7,468 nucleotides of DNA, from NCBI GenBank assembly GCA_005788075.1, contig SXZC01000213.1, positions 1-7,468 of the forward strand, written 5' to 3'. Under the pieces are notes generated by a model. That model was given only the letters and a program-made list of their open reading frames with translations, had not been told where the DNA came from and ran no database searches. Position numbers and translations under genes: made by a program. This DNA comes from Actinomycetota bacterium (GTDB lineage Bacteria; Actinomycetota; Thermoleophilia; Miltoncostaeales; Miltoncostaeaceae). Positions 5,420 to 7,468 of the stretch are shown here, piece after piece. Each line of letters starts with the position of its first letter. Within the stretch, counting starts at the first letter, position 1.

Positions 5420-5426
5420 GTGGAAA

Positions 5427-5633
5427 TCAGGGGCCGAGCAGAACCCGTCGGGCCCACGTGATGCGCACCAGCTGGCGGGCGCCATCCACCTCGTCGGCGC
5501 AGGCGATCTCGCGCAGCACCGTGAAGGCGGCCTCGATGACCTCCGGCCGCGCCTCCGGGTGCACCTCGAGCACGCGATGCGGGTCGAGGCCGGGCTCGGG
5601 CGGCTCGGGGGCCGTCGGGCCCGGGGTGCTCAC
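5427..5633 (-). CDS. Small J-domain-like protein lacking HPD
   Basis: The 68-aa product starts with a Pro/Thr-rich segment, then DPHRVLEVHPEARPEVIEAAF, which resembles helix I and the start of helix II of DnaJ J-domains (DPYxVLGVxPxAxxxxIxxAY). The next part, ARQLVRITWARRVLLGP, resembles helix III. The HPD tripeptide that activates Hsp70 ATPase is absent; the loop reads CADEVDG. It is therefore unlikely to stimulate DnaK in the ordinary way. The GTG at 5633 overlaps the polA stop as GTGA, a four-base overlap that points to translational coupling, and no longer start would fit. It precedes the rpsA leader. Function unknown: a degenerate J-domain, or a J-like fold used for protein binding. The gene is convincing because of spacing and helix pattern, though short. 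Confidence 0.7.
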   Translation of the reverse strand: MSTPGPTAPEPPEPGLDPHRVLEVHPEARPEVIEAAFTVLREIACADEVDGARQLVRITWARRVLLGP

Positions 5634-7468
5634 GCCTTGGCCTTGAGCCAGGTGGGCCCCACCCCCACCTCCACCGCGAGCGGCGGGTCGAGCTCGTAGG
5701 CGCCCGCCATGGCGTCCACGGCGATCTTCCGCACCTGATCGACGGAATCGGGCGGGCACTCGATGAGCAGCTCATCGTGGATCTGCAGGACGAGCCGGGC
5801 TCCGTTGCCCGACTCGGCGATGGCGCGGTGCGCGCGGATCATCGCGATCTTGATGATGTCGGCTGCCGACCCCTGGATGACGGTGTTCACCGCGAGCCGC
5901 TCGCCCAGTTGGCGCTGCTGCTGTGTGCGCGCGGTGAGCTCCGGGATGGCCCGCCGCCGGCCGAGCAGCGTGGTCACGTAGCCCTCCTCCGTGGCCTGCG
6001 CGATCGTCGAGGCCACGAAGGCCTCCACCCGCGGGTAGCGCGCGAGGTAGGTCTCGATGTACTCGCGGGCGTCCGACCGGGGAATGCCCAGCTGCTCGGC
6101 CAGGCCGAAGTCGGAGATGCCGTAGATGATCCCGAAGTTCACGGCCTTCGCACGGTCGCGCACCTCGCGGTCCATCCCCTCCACCGGCACGCCGAACACC
6201 TCGGATGCCGTGGCGGCATGCACGTCGCGTCCCTCGGCGAAGGCGTCGCGCAGGGCGGGCTCCCCGGAGCAGTGCGCGAGGATGCGCAGCTCCACCTGGG
6301 AGTAGTCGCAGCTCATCAGCGTGTAGCCCGCCCCCGCAACGAACGCGTCGCGGATCTCGCGTCCGGCCTCGGTGCGCACGGGGATGTTCTGCAGGGTCGG
6401 GTTCGTCGACGACAGGCGGCCCGTCTCCGCCACTGTCTGGTTGAAGGTGGTGTGGATGCGGCCATCCGCGGGGTCCACGAGGCCGGGCAGCGGCGCGAGG
6501 TACGTGCCCTCGAGCTTCACCAGCTCGCGGTAGCGCACCACCAGCGGCACGATCGGGTGCTTGTCCTCGAGCGACCTGAGCACGCGCCGGTCGGTGGAGT
6601 AGCCGGTCTTCCCCTTGCGCCCTGCCGGGAGGCCGAGTCGCTCGAACAGCACCTCCGCCAGCTGCTTGGGCGAGTCGATGGTGAAGGGCCCGCCGGCGAG
6701 GTCGTGGATGCGCTCGGTGAGGTCGGCGATCTCGGCCTGCATCTGCCGCTGGATCTCCTCCAGGCGGGCCACGTCGATCGCCACGCCGAGGTTTTCCATG
6801 GCCACCAGCACCCCGATGAGGGGCATCTCGATGTCGTGGAAGAGCGGCCCGAGGCCTTCCCCGGCCATTCGCGCCTCCTGGATGGGACGCAGGGCCTGCA
6901 CGGCCGCCGCCTCCGACGCGGCAGCGCAGGCGTCCTCCCCCGCCCCCTCGGCGCGCACGGCGACGCCCTCCTCCTCGGCGATCTCCCCGAGGATGTACTC
7001 CCGGCGGCGCGGCTCGAGCAGGTAGGCGGCAATCATGGTGTCGTGCTCGGGAAGCGGGCCGTCCAGGCGCCCGCGCCGCAGGATCGCCTTGGCGTCATGC
7101 GCCGACCACGGAGCGGCCGACACCACGGGGGCGATGGCCGGATCGGCCCCCTCCGCCAGCGGGATCGCCCGCGCGGGTCCGTCGCCCGCCACCACGGCAA
7201 GGGCGTCGCCGAAGAGGGCCACGGAGGCCGCCTCTCCCCCTGCCAGGGACATCGCCAGCGATTCCGGGGCGTCCTCCTCCACCGAGATGGTGGAGCCGGC
7301 CCCGCCACCGCCGGCGTCCGCGTCGGCCGAATCGGCGTCCGGCGCCTCGCCCGCCAGCTCGGCCACCCGCCGCGCCAGGGTGCGGAACTCGAACTCCTGG
7401 AATGCCTCGCGCAGGGCCGCGAGCCTCTCGGCATCGCGCGTGATGAGCGGGGCATCCCCGGGCTCGAG
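5630..7468 (-). CDS. polA: DNA polymerase I, C-terminal part (5' end outside window)
   Basis: The frame is open to the right edge and 612 residues are present, ending at 5630. DNA polymerase I fills gaps in repair and Okazaki processing. After the end of the 5'-nuclease (EFEFRTLARRVAEL at the edge) comes a Gly/Ala/Asp-rich linker, a degenerate 3'-5' exonuclease domain, then the polymerase: thumb motif TGYSTDRRVL; motif A DYSQVELR with D388 (bases 6284-6307); motif B RDRAKAVNFGIIYG with F445 (FGIIYG at 6119-6136); motif C IHDELL with HDE at 5771-5779. The Phe of motif B is the residue that usually disfavours dideoxynucleotides. The exonuclease metal-binding residues are missing: no DxE, the KYD Asp is Ile in HDAKAIL, and the final Tyr/Asp site reads CAAASEAA. 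Proofreading is probably absent, as in Taq and many actinobacterial enzymes. The stop overlaps the next gene's GTG by four bases. Confidence 0.97.
   Translation of the reverse strand, partial: LEPGDAPLITRDAERLAALREAFQEFEFRTLARRVAELAGEAPDADSADADAGGGGAGSTISVEEDAPESLAMSLAGGEAASVALFGDALAVVAGDGPARAIPLAEGADPAIAPVVSAAPWSAHDAKAILRRGRLDGPLPEHDTMIAAYLLEPRRREYILGEIAEEEGVAVRAEGAGEDACAAASEAAAVQALRPIQEARMAGEGLGPLFHDIEMPLIGVLVAMENLGVAIDVARLEEIQRQMQAEIADLTERIHDLAGGPFTIDSPKQLAEVLFERLGLPAGRKGKTGYSTDRRVLRSLEDKHPIVPLVVRYRELVKLEGTYLAPLPGLVDPADGRIHTTFNQTVAETGRLSSTNPTLQNIPVRTEAGREIRDAFVAGAGYTLMSCDYSQVELRILAHCSGEPALRDAFAEGRDVHAATASEVFGVPVEGMDREVRDRAKAVNFGIIYGISDFGLAEQLGIPRSDAREYIETYLARYPRVEAFVASTIAQATEEGYVTTLLGRRRAIPELTARTQQQRQLGERLAVNTVIQGSAADIIKIAMIRAHRAIAESGNGARLVLQIHDELLIECPPDSVDQVRKIAVDAMAGAYELDPPLAVEVGVGPTWLKAKA

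Noticed and set aside
3950..5461. Plus-strand open frame of 503 codons antisense to rpsA
   Set aside because: It is rich in Asp, Leu, Val and His, as expected for the reverse complement of GC-rich S1 coding sequence, matches no family, and rpsA on the other strand is certain.
5339..5485. Longer S1 start at 5485
   Set aside because: Would overlap the upstream small gene by 59 bases and add sequence unlike S1; the ATG at 5338 fits the family.
1..7468. A defence, toxin-antitoxin or mobile system
   Set aside because: No transposase, integrase, nuclease-helicase, paired toxin genes, repeats or composition shift seen; the genes are metabolic or housekeeping.

Overview
This is a GC-rich window (about 70% G+C by eye) with dense coding. 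The protein features, the GTG starts and the order polA - small gene - rpsA - coaE - lytic transglycosylase point to a high-GC actinobacterium. Class Thermoleophilia (Solirubrobacter/Gaiella-like) is my best guess, from gene order and protein style only. No stretch over 300 bases lacks a gene. I see no tRNA, rRNA, CRISPR array, insertion sequence or prophage gene.

Left half (1-2792): single genes on alternating strands. They are the 3' part of a MurD-like Mur ligase (+), a cysteine dioxygenase-type cupin (-), an unrecognised 149-aa protein (+), an RraA-like/HMG-aldolase-fold protein (-) and a YciI-family protein (+). The transglycosylase (-) then converges on YciI. Two of the three convergent junctions overlap exactly on a shared CTAG, which forms both stop codons. 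The third leaves 18 bases.

Right half (7468 down to 2789, all minus strand): a co-oriented housekeeping run. DNA polymerase I (5' end outside the window) overlaps by GTGA with a 68-aa J-domain-like protein without HPD. After an 88-base leader with a candidate promoter come ribosomal protein S1 (four S1 repeats plus an acidic Ala/Glu/Val tail), dephospho-CoA kinase, and, overlapping by TGATG, a membrane-anchored GH23 lytic transglycosylase. The run joins DNA repair/replication, translation, coenzyme A synthesis and cell-wall turnover, typical of a conserved bacterial neighbourhood.

I do not see a convincing new multi-gene system. The points most worth checking are: coaE has no ordinary start codon after the rpsA stop; CTAG, nearly absent from the window, occurs only at the two overlapping stop pairs; and the MurD-like, RraA-like, cysteine dioxygenase-like and J-like proteins each carry substitutions at hallmark positions.
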